Of a DNA stretch of 64,000 bases, positions 16,251-24,855 are shown piece by piece; position 1 is the first letter of the stretch; every line of letters begins with the position of its first letter. The DNA lies in contig VXXM01000039.1 in NCBI GenBank assembly GCA_009835395.1, positions 80,943 through 144,942 on the forward strand. Direction: 5' to 3'. The stretch is from Acidimicrobiia bacterium (GTDB lineage Bacteria > Actinomycetota > Acidimicrobiia > Acidimicrobiales > CATQHL01). Position numbers and translations under genes: made by a program. The notes below the pieces were generated by a model that saw only the letters and a program-made list of their open reading frames with translations, was not told where the DNA came from and ran no database searches.

Positions 16251-17345
16251 CTAAGCGGGCTCACCGGTCGAGGCTGCGGCGTCGCTCCCCAGCGGCGACC
16301 AGGCCAGGAGGGAGGAGTCGCCCTCGAACACGTTGGCGACCAGCGGGTGACCGGCGGCCGCGGCGGCCGCCTTGTACTGCATCCAGGACATGACGGCGCT
16401 GACAGGGGTGCCCGGGCCGTCGTCGAACTGGATCGGGCCGTAGATGTTCGCCGTGTAGATGAGGTCCTCGTCGCCGAGGCGCCGGGTGGAGTCGTGGCGG
16501 GCGCCGGCCGGCTCGTAGAACCAGACGCCCCGCCCGTAGCCCTCCGGAGGTCCGGCCCGGTAGCCGATCCGCCCGCTGAGCACCATGAAGTCCGCTGCGC
16601 CGAGGTGGTAGTGCGGCCCGGCGACGCCGTTGTGGCGGAAGATCATCGACACGTGGCCGGTCTCCTCGCTCACCCGCAGGATCTTGCGGCCGAAGCCGGG
16701 GTTCGCCGGGACGCGGGAGAACTCCAGGGCCCGGGTGTCGACGAAGTGCGGGTCGGTGTCTGCGCCGTCGGCTGCGATCTCCTCGGCCGCCAGCAGCTGG
16801 CGCGCCGCCTCATCGTCGGCGATCGCCAGCGGTGCCGAGCCGGCGGGGAACGGGCGCGGTCGCAGGCATTCGGCGAGGGTGTTCGGCACCAGTGTGAGCC
16901 CGGCGTGGCGCGCCGCCGCCTGGATGTCGAGGCTCGTGAGCACGCCGGTCACGCTCCGGCCGTCCGCGTCGAGGAACGCCACCGGCCCGTGGAGGTTCAC
17001 GAGAAGTTCGGTGTCGGAGTCGACGAGGAGGCCCTCGACCCGGGAATTCGCGGGGATGTACCCCCACGTGCCGGGCCCGACCGTCGCCGTCAGCGGCCCG
17101 TGCGTGTAGTGCATGCGCCCCGACAGCACCAGCAGATCGGCCGCACCGAGGTGCACCAGCGGCGCAAGCGCGGTCCCCGCATCCAGCGCGACGACGGCGG
17201 AGATCATGCCGGTCTCCCCACTCGCTCGCAGCGGCTTGAATCGCAGGCCGGGGGCCTGCGGGATGCGCAGCCAGGGCAGCGCGTTGGTGTCGACCCCGCC
17301 CTCGACACCGGTGGGCGCGAAGTCGGGGTTGTAGCCGTTAGGCAT
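16251..17345 (-). CDS. bicupin, ChrR/acetylacetone-dioxygenase-like
   Basis: A 364-aa protein with two homologous cupin domains. Domain 1 (about residues 25-150) has PLVHLGAADLLVLSGRMHY and retains few histidines. Domain 2 (about 205-345) has GPHYHLGAADFMVLSGRIGY with an HYH pair and a later histidine (GARHDSTRR), as expected for a three-His metal site like that of acetylacetone-cleaving dioxygenases. The N-terminal domain is therefore probably structural. Both share the HLGAAD-x-(L/M)-VLSGR block, which points to internal duplication. The ATG at 17345 has GGAG upstream. It is the first gene of a minus-strand operon with ABM, thioredoxin-like and UGSC genes. The substrate is unknown. Confidence 0.75.
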   Translation of the reverse strand: MPNGYNPDFAPTGVEGGVDTNALPWLRIPQAPGLRFKPLRASGETGMISAVVALDAGTALAPLVHLGAADLLVLSGRMHYTHGPLTATVGPGTWGYIPANSRVEGLLVDSDTELLVNLHGPVAFLDADGRSVTGVLTSLDIQAAARHAGLTLVPNTLAECLRPRPFPAGSAPLAIADDEAARQLLAAEEIAADGADTDPHFVDTRALEFSRVPANPGFGRKILRVSEETGHVSMIFRHNGVAGPHYHLGAADFMVLSGRIGYRAGPPEGYGRGVWFYEPAGARHDSTRRLGDEDLIYTANIYGPIQFDDGPGTPVSAVMSWMQYKAAAAAAGHPLVANVFEGDSSLLAWSPLGSDAAASTGEPA

Positions 17346-17465
17346 CTCCGTACTCGTTTCTGTTCGCTGAGGGCCTGCCGGAGTGGACCCGGCTCGTCAC
17401 GCTCGCGAACTGGGTCTGCTGCTGTCCGGACCCGCCAAGATCTGGGCCTCTTGCCCGCGTAGGAC

Positions 17466-19040
17466 CTATTCGGCCGATCGGGTGATTTTGACGGTGTGGC
17501 TGGTGGCGGTGGTGGATTGGAGAGTGATCGTTATACCGCGGATGGAAACGCTCTGACCCTCAGCCAGGATCGGGTAGGCGTCGATCTGTCCGTCGCCGGT
17601 GTCTCCGGCCACCTTGAGCGGCAGTTCGCCGGGCTCCAGCGCCGTGTCCACCGTATACACCAGCAACCCCTCGATGGGAAGCCCCGGATATGTCGTATGG
17701 TTGCCGCTCGGCCAGCGAACTTCCCGGCCCTTGTCGTAGGCGATCTTTCGCCTGCTCTCGATGGCGATCACCTCGGTCTCTGATAGCGGTATGGCTACCA
17801 TGGCGATCCCGTTGCCAGGGGCGGCCACCGGGTTCAGGCTGACTGTGGCGTTCGCTTCGGTCACGCAGCGGATCTGTCTGTCATCCAGCCAGCCGAGTTG
17901 CCATCGGCTCCAGGCCAGCATCTCTTCAGACCAGATCACGTCGTCGTACCTCGTTGAGCGAGACCCGTTGGAGAAGTGAAAGACGTGGGCAAGCCGATGA
18001 TCCCGCTCGTCGGCAAGGAATGCTGCCCAGAGTCCCATGCGCCCGAAGCTGCCGTACGCCCAGATCTTTCCTGCAGGGGGCTCAGGTAGCCGGCGGCTCA
18101 AGTCGTAGGAGTAGTAGTCCACGAGACCAAAAACGTGTAGGAGTTCATGGGAGGAAGTGAGGGGCCATCTGCGAGGACCACCCTTGGAACTGTCTTCACG
18201 GAATATGTTGATCCGCACGGTGGCAGGAACGACTCCCTCCTGGGTGTCGACAGCCCCTAGAGCCGTCCCGCCGATGAAATGCGAACTGGGCATGACAATC
18301 ATCACGACATCGTGTCCGGTGAAGTCGAACTCAGGGTCTGCAAGAGGCACAGCGACATTCTGGACATCTCCAAGCGTCGCGAATCCCTCAAGTCTGGACT
18401 CCTCCAAGTGGTCTTCGTAGCTCTGCTCGGCTCGTAGCCACTGGGGCAGGATCGTGTACTCGATGTCGAGCTTTCCGTAGCTCATGGCCTCGAGGTACTT
18501 CTCGGTATAAGCAAGGTTGCTCTCAGCCTCGATGGCCGTGGTATGCGCTGCGATGGCATCGGGGAAGTCCAGGAACAGCACCGCAATCCGCACCGTCCCA
18601 ACGGACCGGAGCGCCCACTCGGGCAGCGGGAACCCCACCGTTCCTGTGCCGGGGGGCCGGCAAGCGTCCGGATTCGTGCTGGCCACGTGCGTGGATGTGA
18701 TCTGTGTCGTTTGCGTGTCGTCGTCTACGCGTGCTGTGGCCGGTGGAGGCGTCGTCGAGACGAGCGAACTGACGAGCCAGCGCCCGACTTGGGCGTTGGC
18801 GGGGAAGAAGCGCCGTGATGGCAGCATTCGGTCGCTCCAGGACTCGTTGGTGCGGCGCTGTTGGAGGCCGAATTCGATTCTTCCGTCGGTGAGTCTGCGT
18901 GCGACGACGCGCACCTCGATATCAGTCGGGTCGGGCTCGACCTCTTGGCCGAAGACGCTGCTCGCGGCCGTGGCGACGCACAGAGCCATGAGCAGGACCG
19001 CTGCCGCTATCCCGGCCACTGATCGGCGCTCGCCCGGCAC
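17466..19040 (-). CDS. secreted M6-like metalloprotease, propeller-less paralogue
   Basis: A 524-aa exported protein paralogous to the C-terminal half of the RCC1-protease at 9860-12805. It begins with a signal peptide (IAAAVLLMALCVATAASSVFG) and a spacer of about 120 residues rich in Thr/Val. The shared protease region has GFPLPEWALRSVGTVRIAVLFL (split as GFPLPEWA and TVRIAVLFLDFPDA), MIVMPSSHF, the zinc motif HELLHVFGLVD at about residues 298-308, and EEMLAWSRWQLGWLD. The GTG at 19040 lies 5 nt after the stop of the broken M1 gene; an internal GTG at 19013 is an alternative. The frame is open far upstream, but that is antisense to coding sequence. Substrate unknown. Confidence 0.78.
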   Translation of the reverse strand: MPGERRSVAGIAAAVLLMALCVATAASSVFGQEVEPDPTDIEVRVVARRLTDGRIEFGLQQRRTNESWSDRMLPSRRFFPANAQVGRWLVSSLVSTTPPPATARVDDDTQTTQITSTHVASTNPDACRPPGTGTVGFPLPEWALRSVGTVRIAVLFLDFPDAIAAHTTAIEAESNLAYTEKYLEAMSYGKLDIEYTILPQWLRAEQSYEDHLEESRLEGFATLGDVQNVAVPLADPEFDFTGHDVVMIVMPSSHFIGGTALGAVDTQEGVVPATVRINIFREDSSKGGPRRWPLTSSHELLHVFGLVDYYSYDLSRRLPEPPAGKIWAYGSFGRMGLWAAFLADERDHRLAHVFHFSNGSRSTRYDDVIWSEEMLAWSRWQLGWLDDRQIRCVTEANATVSLNPVAAPGNGIAMVAIPLSETEVIAIESRRKIAYDKGREVRWPSGNHTTYPGLPIEGLLVYTVDTALEPGELPLKVAGDTGDGQIDAYPILAEGQSVSIRGITITLQSTTATSHTVKITRSAE

Positions 19041-19045
19041 CGCTG

Positions 19046-20895
19046 CTACCCGGGCTCGCCTAGGGGGAGGTCGGGCACTGTCTCGTCGTAGAGCCAGGAC
19101 TCGACGATTGTGACGGCGTCGGATCCGGCGAATTCGTCCACGATCCCGAGGAACTCCTCGGTGTTGGTCGTGCCGCCGGCGGAGCGCTCGTAGTGGGTGC
19201 GAAGGATCTGGAGGAACGTCTCGTCGCCGGCGTGGAGGCGGAGCGCGTGCAGGGTCATGGCGCCTCGAAGGTAGACCGACGCTCCGAAGAGTTCCTCGAT
19301 GGTGATTCCCTTCGGCGGTGTTCCCGCGAAGGAGGGGAGCGCTGCGTGCACCTGCTGCATGAAGGTGTTGAAGTCGTCGCCGTCGTGCTCGATGTCGAAC
19401 ATCAGGTGCAGGTAGGTGGCGAAGCCCTCGTTGAGCCAGATGTCTCCCCAGTCCTCCAGGGCGACGGAGTTGCCCAGCCACTGGTGCGCGGCCTCGTGGA
19501 CGATGATGTCGGCGGTCAGGTAATCGGGCCCGTGCACGGGCAGCGTCTGGTTCTCGAGAGCCAGGTCGAGATCGAAAGGCAGCACGAGCGTGCCGTAGGC
19601 GTCGAACGGGTAGGGGCCCAGCAACTCCTCCAGGAAGCGGAGCGCGTCCGGGGTCACCGCCAGGGCCTCGGCGATCTCCGGCGGCGCGTCGCCGGGGACG
19701 TAGTCGCGCAGCAGCGGACCGTCGGGCTGCAGGCGGCCGTGCTCGACCCGCTCGAAGTCGCCGATGTAGACGGCGGCGAGGTAGGTGGCCATCGGGTCGT
19801 CCATCCGCCAGGTGGTCGTGGTGCGAGCGCCGTCGGTGGTCTCGTCGATCAGCAGCCCAGTGGCGGCCGCCGTGGTCGAGTCGGGCACCGTGATGCGCAA
19901 CTCGAACGTCGCCTTGTCGGAGGGATGGTTGTCGGACGGGAACCAGGTCATCGCCCCCGACGGCTGGCTCAGCGTGTAGATCACGCCGTCGACCGAGTGC
20001 TAGCCGAGCGTGGCGAACGGCACGCCCGGGTCGTCGATCGGCTCGGGGTCCCCGAGTAGCCGACGCTGACGGAGAACTCCTCGCCCTGCACCAGTGCGAG
20101 CCCCGGTCGGACGGTCAGCTCGCTGCCGGCGCGTGAGAACTCGGCGGCGACGCCGTCGACGGTCACATCCTGTACTTCGAGCCCGGACAGGTCGAGATTG
20201 AAAGCCGGCATGTCCTCGGTTGCCAGTGCCGTGATCGTCGTCCGCGCCGAGAGGGCGTTCGCCCCCGGGTCGACGTCGAGTTCGATGCGGTAGTGGAGGA
20301 CGTCATGGCCGCCATTGCCGAGCAGCGGGTAGAGGCTGTCGCCCAGTCCCGCTGCAGCGCCGGCTGACCCGGTCGACGGAGCCGTCTCCACCTCGGCCTC
20401 GACCGGTGCGTCGGCACTCGCCGGTGTCTCGACGTCGATCGGCGTGTCGGTTTCCTCTGGTGGCTCGACGTCGGCCGGTGCCTCGGGGTCAGCCGACGAT
20501 CCGTCCCCCGCCTCCGGATCGGCCGCGGCGCCGGTCGTCTCAGCGTCTGGCGGATCCCCAGGAGTGGAGGTCTCGGCAGCCGAGACGACCGCGGTCGAGG
20601 TGGTCGTGGCGGACTCCGCCGGCGCCGTGCCGGCGGTTGTCGAGGTCGCTGTGCCGGTGGTCGAGGTCGGCGACGGGACAAGGTCCGGCGCGGCGGTCTC
20701 CGGCGCAATCCCGGTGGCGGAGGTGGGCGGGATTGCCGCGGTTGTGGCCGGAGCCGGCGGAGCGATGGTCGGGGCGGGGGCGGCCGTCGATGCCGTCGAG
20801 GTCACAGCGACTGCATCGGTTGCGTCGCCGGTCGCGCCTCCGCAGGCCGCCGCGATGATCGCCGCCGCCGGTAGGGCCAGGAGTCGCCGGCGCAT
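19046..20895 (-). pseudogene. M1-family lipoprotein aminopeptidase, broken by frameshift and nonsense codon
   Basis: The N-terminal part starts at ATG 20895 with a lipobox (IIAAACGG), a long Thr/Ala/Pro/Glu linker, and an M1-type beta domain (HDVLHYRIELDVDPGANALS). It loses frame near 20047-20060: one base is missing after GYSGTP, where the other frame reads EPIDDPGVPFATLG. That frame then meets TAG at 20000-20002 where TGG (Trp) is expected, and continues as HSVDGVIYTLSQPSG. The C-terminal part keeps an intact zinc motif HEAAHQWLGN with the downstream NEGFATY glutamate. Either the gene is inactivated, or two errors lie within 60 bases. A restart at GTG 19984 lacks a ribosome-binding site. 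Confidence 0.8.
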
Positions 20896-21287
20896 CGCCG
20901 CAGGATACGGAGAACGGACCGGCTGACCCCGAGGCGCCGGGCGGCGGCGTACAGCAGCCACAGCGCGCACCAGGCCACGACGGCGACCAAAATCATCGTC
21001 TCGTCGCCGGGCCGCAGCCCGGGAGCGTGGAACGGTTCCACGAAGTACCGGGAGACGAATCCTCCCCGGTACGGTGTCTCGCCCGCCAGGCGCCAGAAGT
21101 GCTTCTCCCACACTGTCAGCGGGCACGCCTGTCCGGCGAGGTTGATCGCGGCGGTCGGGGCCAGCACCAGCAGGTACCACCGCATCAGCCGGGGCTTCCA
21201 TGCGGACAGCGGCGCGCCGACGATGAGGAAGACGATCCCCAGCCCATGCACCAGGGCGATCGCGATCGCAGGCGCCCAAGCCCACAT
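20802..21287 (-). CDS. DUF2784-like small integral membrane protein
   Basis: A 161-aa protein with about four hydrophobic helices (WAWAPAIAIALVHGLGIVFL, YLLVLAPTAAINL, MILVAVVAWCALWLLYAA). The conserved block QACPLTVWEKHFWRLAG is the hallmark of DUF2784, where the cysteine and W-E pair are invariant. The last 30 residues are Arg-rich and overlap the start of the M1 gene by 94 nt in another frame; family members usually end near the last helix. The ATG at 21287 begins at the membrane segment. Function is unknown for the family. Confidence 0.7.
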   Translation of the reverse strand: MWAWAPAIAIALVHGLGIVFLIVGAPLSAWKPRLMRWYLLVLAPTAAINLAGQACPLTVWEKHFWRLAGETPYRGGFVSRYFVEPFHAPGLRPGDETMILVAVVAWCALWLLYAAARRLGVSRSVLRILRRCAGDSWPYRRRRSSRRPAEARPATQPMQSL

Positions 21288-21467
21288 GGTCTCAAACTAC
21301 TGCGCCCGACCCGGGTCGACGTTTCGAGCTCGTGGTCAGGTGAACGAGCCGGCGATCTCGTGCAACACTGGTCGCAGGCAGATCGTGGGGGCGAATCCGG
21401 TGAGCCGGGCAGGCACCCGGCGCGCCGAGTTCCGCACCTCCCGGGTGGATCCAGAGAGAGGTCCGGC

Positions 21468-22688
21468 ATGAGCAGCAGTCCCAATCCGAAGACGGTCGTC
21501 ATCATCGGCGCGCTGGACACCAAGGGTGTGGAATTCGCCTTCGTCAAGGGGCTCATCGAGGCCGAGGGAGTGGACACGCTGGTGGTCGACTTCGGGACGA
21601 TGGGCGAGCCCGAGTTGGAGCCCGACGTCACGCGAGCCGAGGTCGCCGCGGCGGCGGACGGCGACATCGCCTACTTCGCCTCGGGTGAGCACAAGGACGA
21701 GGCGATGCAGACCATGGCCGCCGGCCTGGCGGTCGTGGTCCGCCGGCTCTACGACGAAGGGCGCCTTGGGGGGATCATCGGCATGGGCGGCACCGGCGGT
21801 ACCTCCATCGCCACGACCGGGATGCGCGTCCTGCCGGTGGGTGTGCCCAAGGTGATGGTGTCCACCGTGGCCGGTGGCGACGTCAGTGCCTACGCCGGCG
21901 CCAGGGACATCACCTTCATCCCGTCAATCGTGGACGTGGCCGGCATCAACAGCATCAGCAGGGCCATCTACGCCAATGCCGCGGGGGCGATCGCCGGCAT
22001 GGTGCGCTTGGAGCACCCGCCGGCGGGGGAGGAGCGTCCGCTCGTCACCGCCTCCATGTTCGGCAACACCACGACCTGCGTGGAGCGGGCTCGCGGGGTG
22101 GTCGAGGCGGGCGGCTACGAGGTCTTGGTCTTCCACGCCACCGGCATCGGCGGCAACACCATGGAGGCGCTGATCGCCGACGGCTACATCGCCGGCTCGC
22201 TGGACATCACGACGACCGAGTTGGCCGACTACGTGTGCGGGGGCGTCTTCAGCGCCGGCCCCGAGCGTTGCAAGGCCGCCTCCGGCGCAGGCATCCCGGC
22301 GATCGTCGTGCCCGGATGTGTCGACATGGCCAACTTCGATGGCATCGAGACCGTTCCCGAGCGCTACAGGGGGCGGAACCTGTACCAGTGGAACCCCAAC
22401 GTCACCCTGCTGCGCACCAACGTGGAGGAGAACGTCCGGATCGGCGAGATGTTGGTGGCCGCCGTCAACCTGGCCACGGCGCCGACTGCCGTCCTGCTGC
22501 CCATGCGGGGCGTTTCGATGCTGGACAGCGAGGGGGAGAGGTTCTGGGATCCCGAGGCCGACGGGGCATGCTTCGACGCCGTCCGCAACGGCCTCCGGGT
22601 GGACATTCCCGTCCACGAGATAGACCACAACATCAACGATCCCGAATTTGCCGACATTGCGGCCAACACGCTGTTGGAGATGCTGTGA
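21468..22688 (+). CDS. Tm-1-like ATP-binding domain protein (UPF0261)
   Basis: A 406-aa UPF0261/Tm-1-N family protein. Family blocks are [19 protein letters not shown] at the N-terminus, [15 protein letters not shown], and a C-terminal half with [18 protein letters not shown] and [16 protein letters not shown]. In the plant virus-resistance protein Tm-1 this domain is fused to a TIM-barrel domain; here that partner is encoded 25 nt downstream. The biochemical role in bacteria is not established; the glycine-rich loops suggest nucleotide binding. Start ATG 21468 follows an AGAGAGAGG site. The pair sits beside genes for an amino-acid binding protein and a Rieske oxygenase, consistent with catabolism. 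Confidence 0.88.
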   Translation: MSSSPNPKTVVIIGALDTKGVEFAFVKGLIEAEGVDTLVVDFGTMGEPELEPDVTRAEVAAAADGDIAYFASGEHKDEAMQTMAAGLAVVVRRLYDEGRLGGIIGMGGTGGTSIATTGMRVLPVGVPKVMVSTVAGGDVSAYAGARDITFIPSIVDVAGINSISRAIYANAAGAIAGMVRLEHPPAGEERPLVTASMFGNTTTCVERARGVVEAGGYEVLVFHATGIGGNTMEALIADGYIAGSLDITTTELADYVCGGVFSAGPERCKAASGAGIPAIVVPGCVDMANFDGIETVPERYRGRNLYQWNPNVTLLRTNVEENVRIGEMLVAAVNLATAPTAVLLPMRGVSMLDSEGERFWDPEADGACFDAVRNGLRVDIPVHEIDHNINDPEFADIAANTLLEML

Positions 22689-22713
22689 GGCACAGGCGGA
22701 GAGGAGCGGGTCA

Positions 22714-23544
22714 GTGGCACTAGCACGCAGCGAGATCCTCCGGCGAGTCCGGGCGGAGGTGGCCGCCGGCCGGCCCGTGGTCGGCTGCGGCGCCGGCACC
22801 GGCATCTCCGCCAAGTGCGCCGAGGCGGGCGGGGCGGACCTGATCATCATCTACAACTCGGGGCGGTACCGCATGGCCGGCCGCGGCTCGCTGGCCGGCC
22901 TCATGCCCTACGGGGACGCCAACGGGATCGTGGTCGAGATGGCCGCCGAGGTCCTGCCCGTGGTGACCGACACGCCGGTGCTCGCGGGGGTCTGTGGGAC
23001 CGATCCGTTCCGCCTCATGCCGGTGTTCCTGAAGCAGCTGAAGGAGATCGGCTTCTCAGGCGTCCAGAACTTCCCGACGGTGGGGCTCATCGACGGTTCC
23101 TTCAGGAGCAACCTGGAAGGCACCGGAATGGGCTACGGCAAGGAGGTCGACGCCATCCACCAAGCGCACCTGCTGGACCTGTTCACCTCCCCGTACGTCT
23201 TCGACGAGGCCCAGGCCGTGCTGATGGCCGAGGCGGGCGCCGACATGCTCGTGGCCCACGTCGGGCTCACCACGTCGGGCTCCATCGGCGCCACCGACGC
23301 CATGACCCTCGACCAAGCCGTCGAAACCGTGGAGGCGATCGCCGGTGCTGGCCGCGGGGTCCGCGACGACCTCCTGGTCATCTGCCACGGCGGGCCCTTC
23401 GACGAGCCCGCCAACGTGGGCGACGCGCTGGGGAGGCTTCCTTCGAGCGTGGGGTTCTTCGGCGCCTCGAGCATCGAACGCCTCCCCACCGAGCGCGCCA
23501 TCACCGAGCAGGTGAGGGCGTTCAAAGCCCTCGACCTGGCCTGA
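22714..23544 (+). CDS. TIM-barrel PEP-hydrolase-like protein (Tm-1 C-terminal partner)
   Basis: A 276-aa TIM-barrel protein of the PEP_hydrolase/Tm-1 C-terminal family (phosphoenolpyruvate-mutase superfamily by fold). Typical blocks are [20 protein letters not shown] near residue 23, [36 protein letters not shown] and [17 protein letters not shown]. The GTG at 22714 follows GGAGAGGAG, and the gap to the upstream Tm-1-like gene is 25 nt. The pair thus reproduces, as two genes, the two halves of plant Tm-1. An enzymatic reaction is suggested by the conserved barrel residues but is not defined. Confidence 0.87.
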   Translation: MALARSEILRRVRAEVAAGRPVVGCGAGTGISAKCAEAGGADLIIIYNSGRYRMAGRGSLAGLMPYGDANGIVVEMAAEVLPVVTDTPVLAGVCGTDPFRLMPVFLKQLKEIGFSGVQNFPTVGLIDGSFRSNLEGTGMGYGKEVDAIHQAHLLDLFTSPYVFDEAQAVLMAEAGADMLVAHVGLTTSGSIGATDAMTLDQAVETVEAIAGAGRGVRDDLLVICHGGPFDEPANVGDALGRLPSSVGFFGASSIERLPTERAITEQVRAFKALDLA

Positions 23545-23579
23545 GAGCCGCCGTTTCCGGGGAGGTCCGACCTCTCAGG
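23540..23579. terminator. possible convergent terminator hairpin
   Basis: CCTGAGAG at 23540-23547 is complementary to CTCTCAGG at 23572-23579. An alternative 5-bp hairpin (GAGGT/ACCTC) lies inside. The element begins at the end of the TIM-barrel gene and stands between it and the convergent amino-acid binding-protein gene. No T-run is present, so this is a weak call. Confidence 0.35.
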
Positions 23580-23597
23580 TCGCTGACAGCGCGGTCC

Positions 23598-24770
23598 TTA
23601 CCGGTAGGGCGGCACGTAGAGGAGTCCGCCGTTGGTCCACAGGTCGTTGACCGAGCCGTTAAGCGGCAGGCCGAGCGGCTCGAGGTGGCGTCGGTAGATC
23701 TCCTCGTAGTTGCCGACCTGGGCCACGACCTGCACGGCGAAGTCAGAGGGCAGACCCAGGCCCGGGTCGAATCCCTCCTCGCCCAGGAACCTGGCCAGCG
23801 CCGGGTTCGTACCGGTCGCCGAGGCGATGTTGCCCGAGTCGAGGCCGAACTCCCAGGCCTGGATGGTGGCCATGACGGCCCACTGCACGACCTGTGCCCA
23901 CTCGGTGTCCCCGTCGAGTACGACGGGGCCCAACGGCTCCTTGGAGATCGTCTCGGGCAGGATGAACTGCTCCTCGCCGCCCTCGCGCCCGATCTCGAAC
24001 TTGAACACCGCCAGCGCCGACTTGTCCGACGTCATCGCCTCGCACTGCCCGGCGGTGTAACCGACGCGGGCCTCGGTGGCCTCGCCGAACGTGACCGGGT
24101 TGAAGGGGATGCCCCGCGAGCGCATCACGTCGGTGAGGTTCAACTCGGTGGTGGTGCCCTGCGCCACGCAGATGTTGGCGTCCGCCAGATCCTCGAGTCC
24201 GCGAATCCCGCTCGAGGCGGGGACCATCACGCCTTGGCCGTCGTACAGCGTGGTGTAGACGAAGTTGGAGGCCTCCTTGCCGTCGCGGCTGGCGGTGAAG
24301 GTGACGTTGCGCACCAGCACGTCGATCTCGCCGGACTGCAACGCCGTGAACCGGTCGGCGGTCTGCACGTTCACGAAGTCCACGGCGCTGGCGTCGCCCA
24401 GCACGGCGGCGGCGATGACCCGGCAGAAGTCCGCGTCGAAGCCCTCGTGCTCGCCGTCGGGCGTCAGGAAGCTGAACCCCGGCAGGGCGTCGCGCACGCC
24501 GCAACGCACCGAGCCACGCGCCCGCACCTCGGCCAGACGTCCGCCCGCCTGCGACAGGGCCACCGTCTCCTCGGCCGCGGCGGTCGTCTCGGGTGGCACA
24601 GCCGGCGCCTCGGTAGCCGGAGGTGGCTCCGGCGCGGAGGGCTCAGCCGGCGCTTCGGTTGCCGGCGGTGACGACGGAGCGGTCATCTCACCGTCGTCTC
24701 CTCCGCAGGCCGCGGCAAGCAGAGTCACGGCGACAACCGCCGCCAAGGGCGCGAGATTTCGAGTGATCAT
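23598..24770 (-). CDS. amino-acid ABC transporter substrate-binding lipoprotein (AapJ/BztA-like)
   Basis: A 390-aa extracytoplasmic binding protein. The N-terminus MITRNLAPLAAVVAVTLLAA ends in an ACGG lipobox and is followed by about 60 Pro/Glu/Ala residues. The mature domain begins LAEVRARGSVRCGVRDALPGF (shown as LAEVRARGSVRCG then VRDALPGFSF) and continues with GFDADFCRVIAAAVLGD. It matches the general L-amino acid (AapJ/BztA) branch of family 3 binding proteins, including NVTFTASRDGKEASNFVYT and EPLGPVVLDGDTEWAQVV. The ATG at 24770 has GGGAGG about 5 nt upstream. No permease or ATPase gene is adjacent, so it is either an orphan receptor or works with components encoded elsewhere. Confidence 0.88.
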   Translation of the reverse strand: MITRNLAPLAAVVAVTLLAAACGGDDGEMTAPSSPPATEAPAEPSAPEPPPATEAPAVPPETTAAAEETVALSQAGGRLAEVRARGSVRCGVRDALPGFSFLTPDGEHEGFDADFCRVIAAAVLGDASAVDFVNVQTADRFTALQSGEIDVLVRNVTFTASRDGKEASNFVYTTLYDGQGVMVPASSGIRGLEDLADANICVAQGTTTELNLTDVMRSRGIPFNPVTFGEATEARVGYTAGQCEAMTSDKSALAVFKFEIGREGGEEQFILPETISKEPLGPVVLDGDTEWAQVVQWAVMATIQAWEFGLDSGNIASATGTNPALARFLGEEGFDPGLGLPSDFAVQVVAQVGNYEEIYRRHLEPLGLPLNGSVNDLWTNGGLLYVPPYR

Positions 24771-24855
24771 GCCAACCTCCCGCTCGACAGTCTCGCCGGA
24801 GATGTGCCGCATTCGCGCTGTCGACGGGCGGGGCGGAGCCGCTAGAACATTGGGG

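Noticed and set aside
20000..20002. TAG in the M1 gene as a pyrrolysine codon
   Set aside because: It replaces an expected Trp codon, a frameshift lies close by, and the MttB-like gene in the window has no in-frame TAG.
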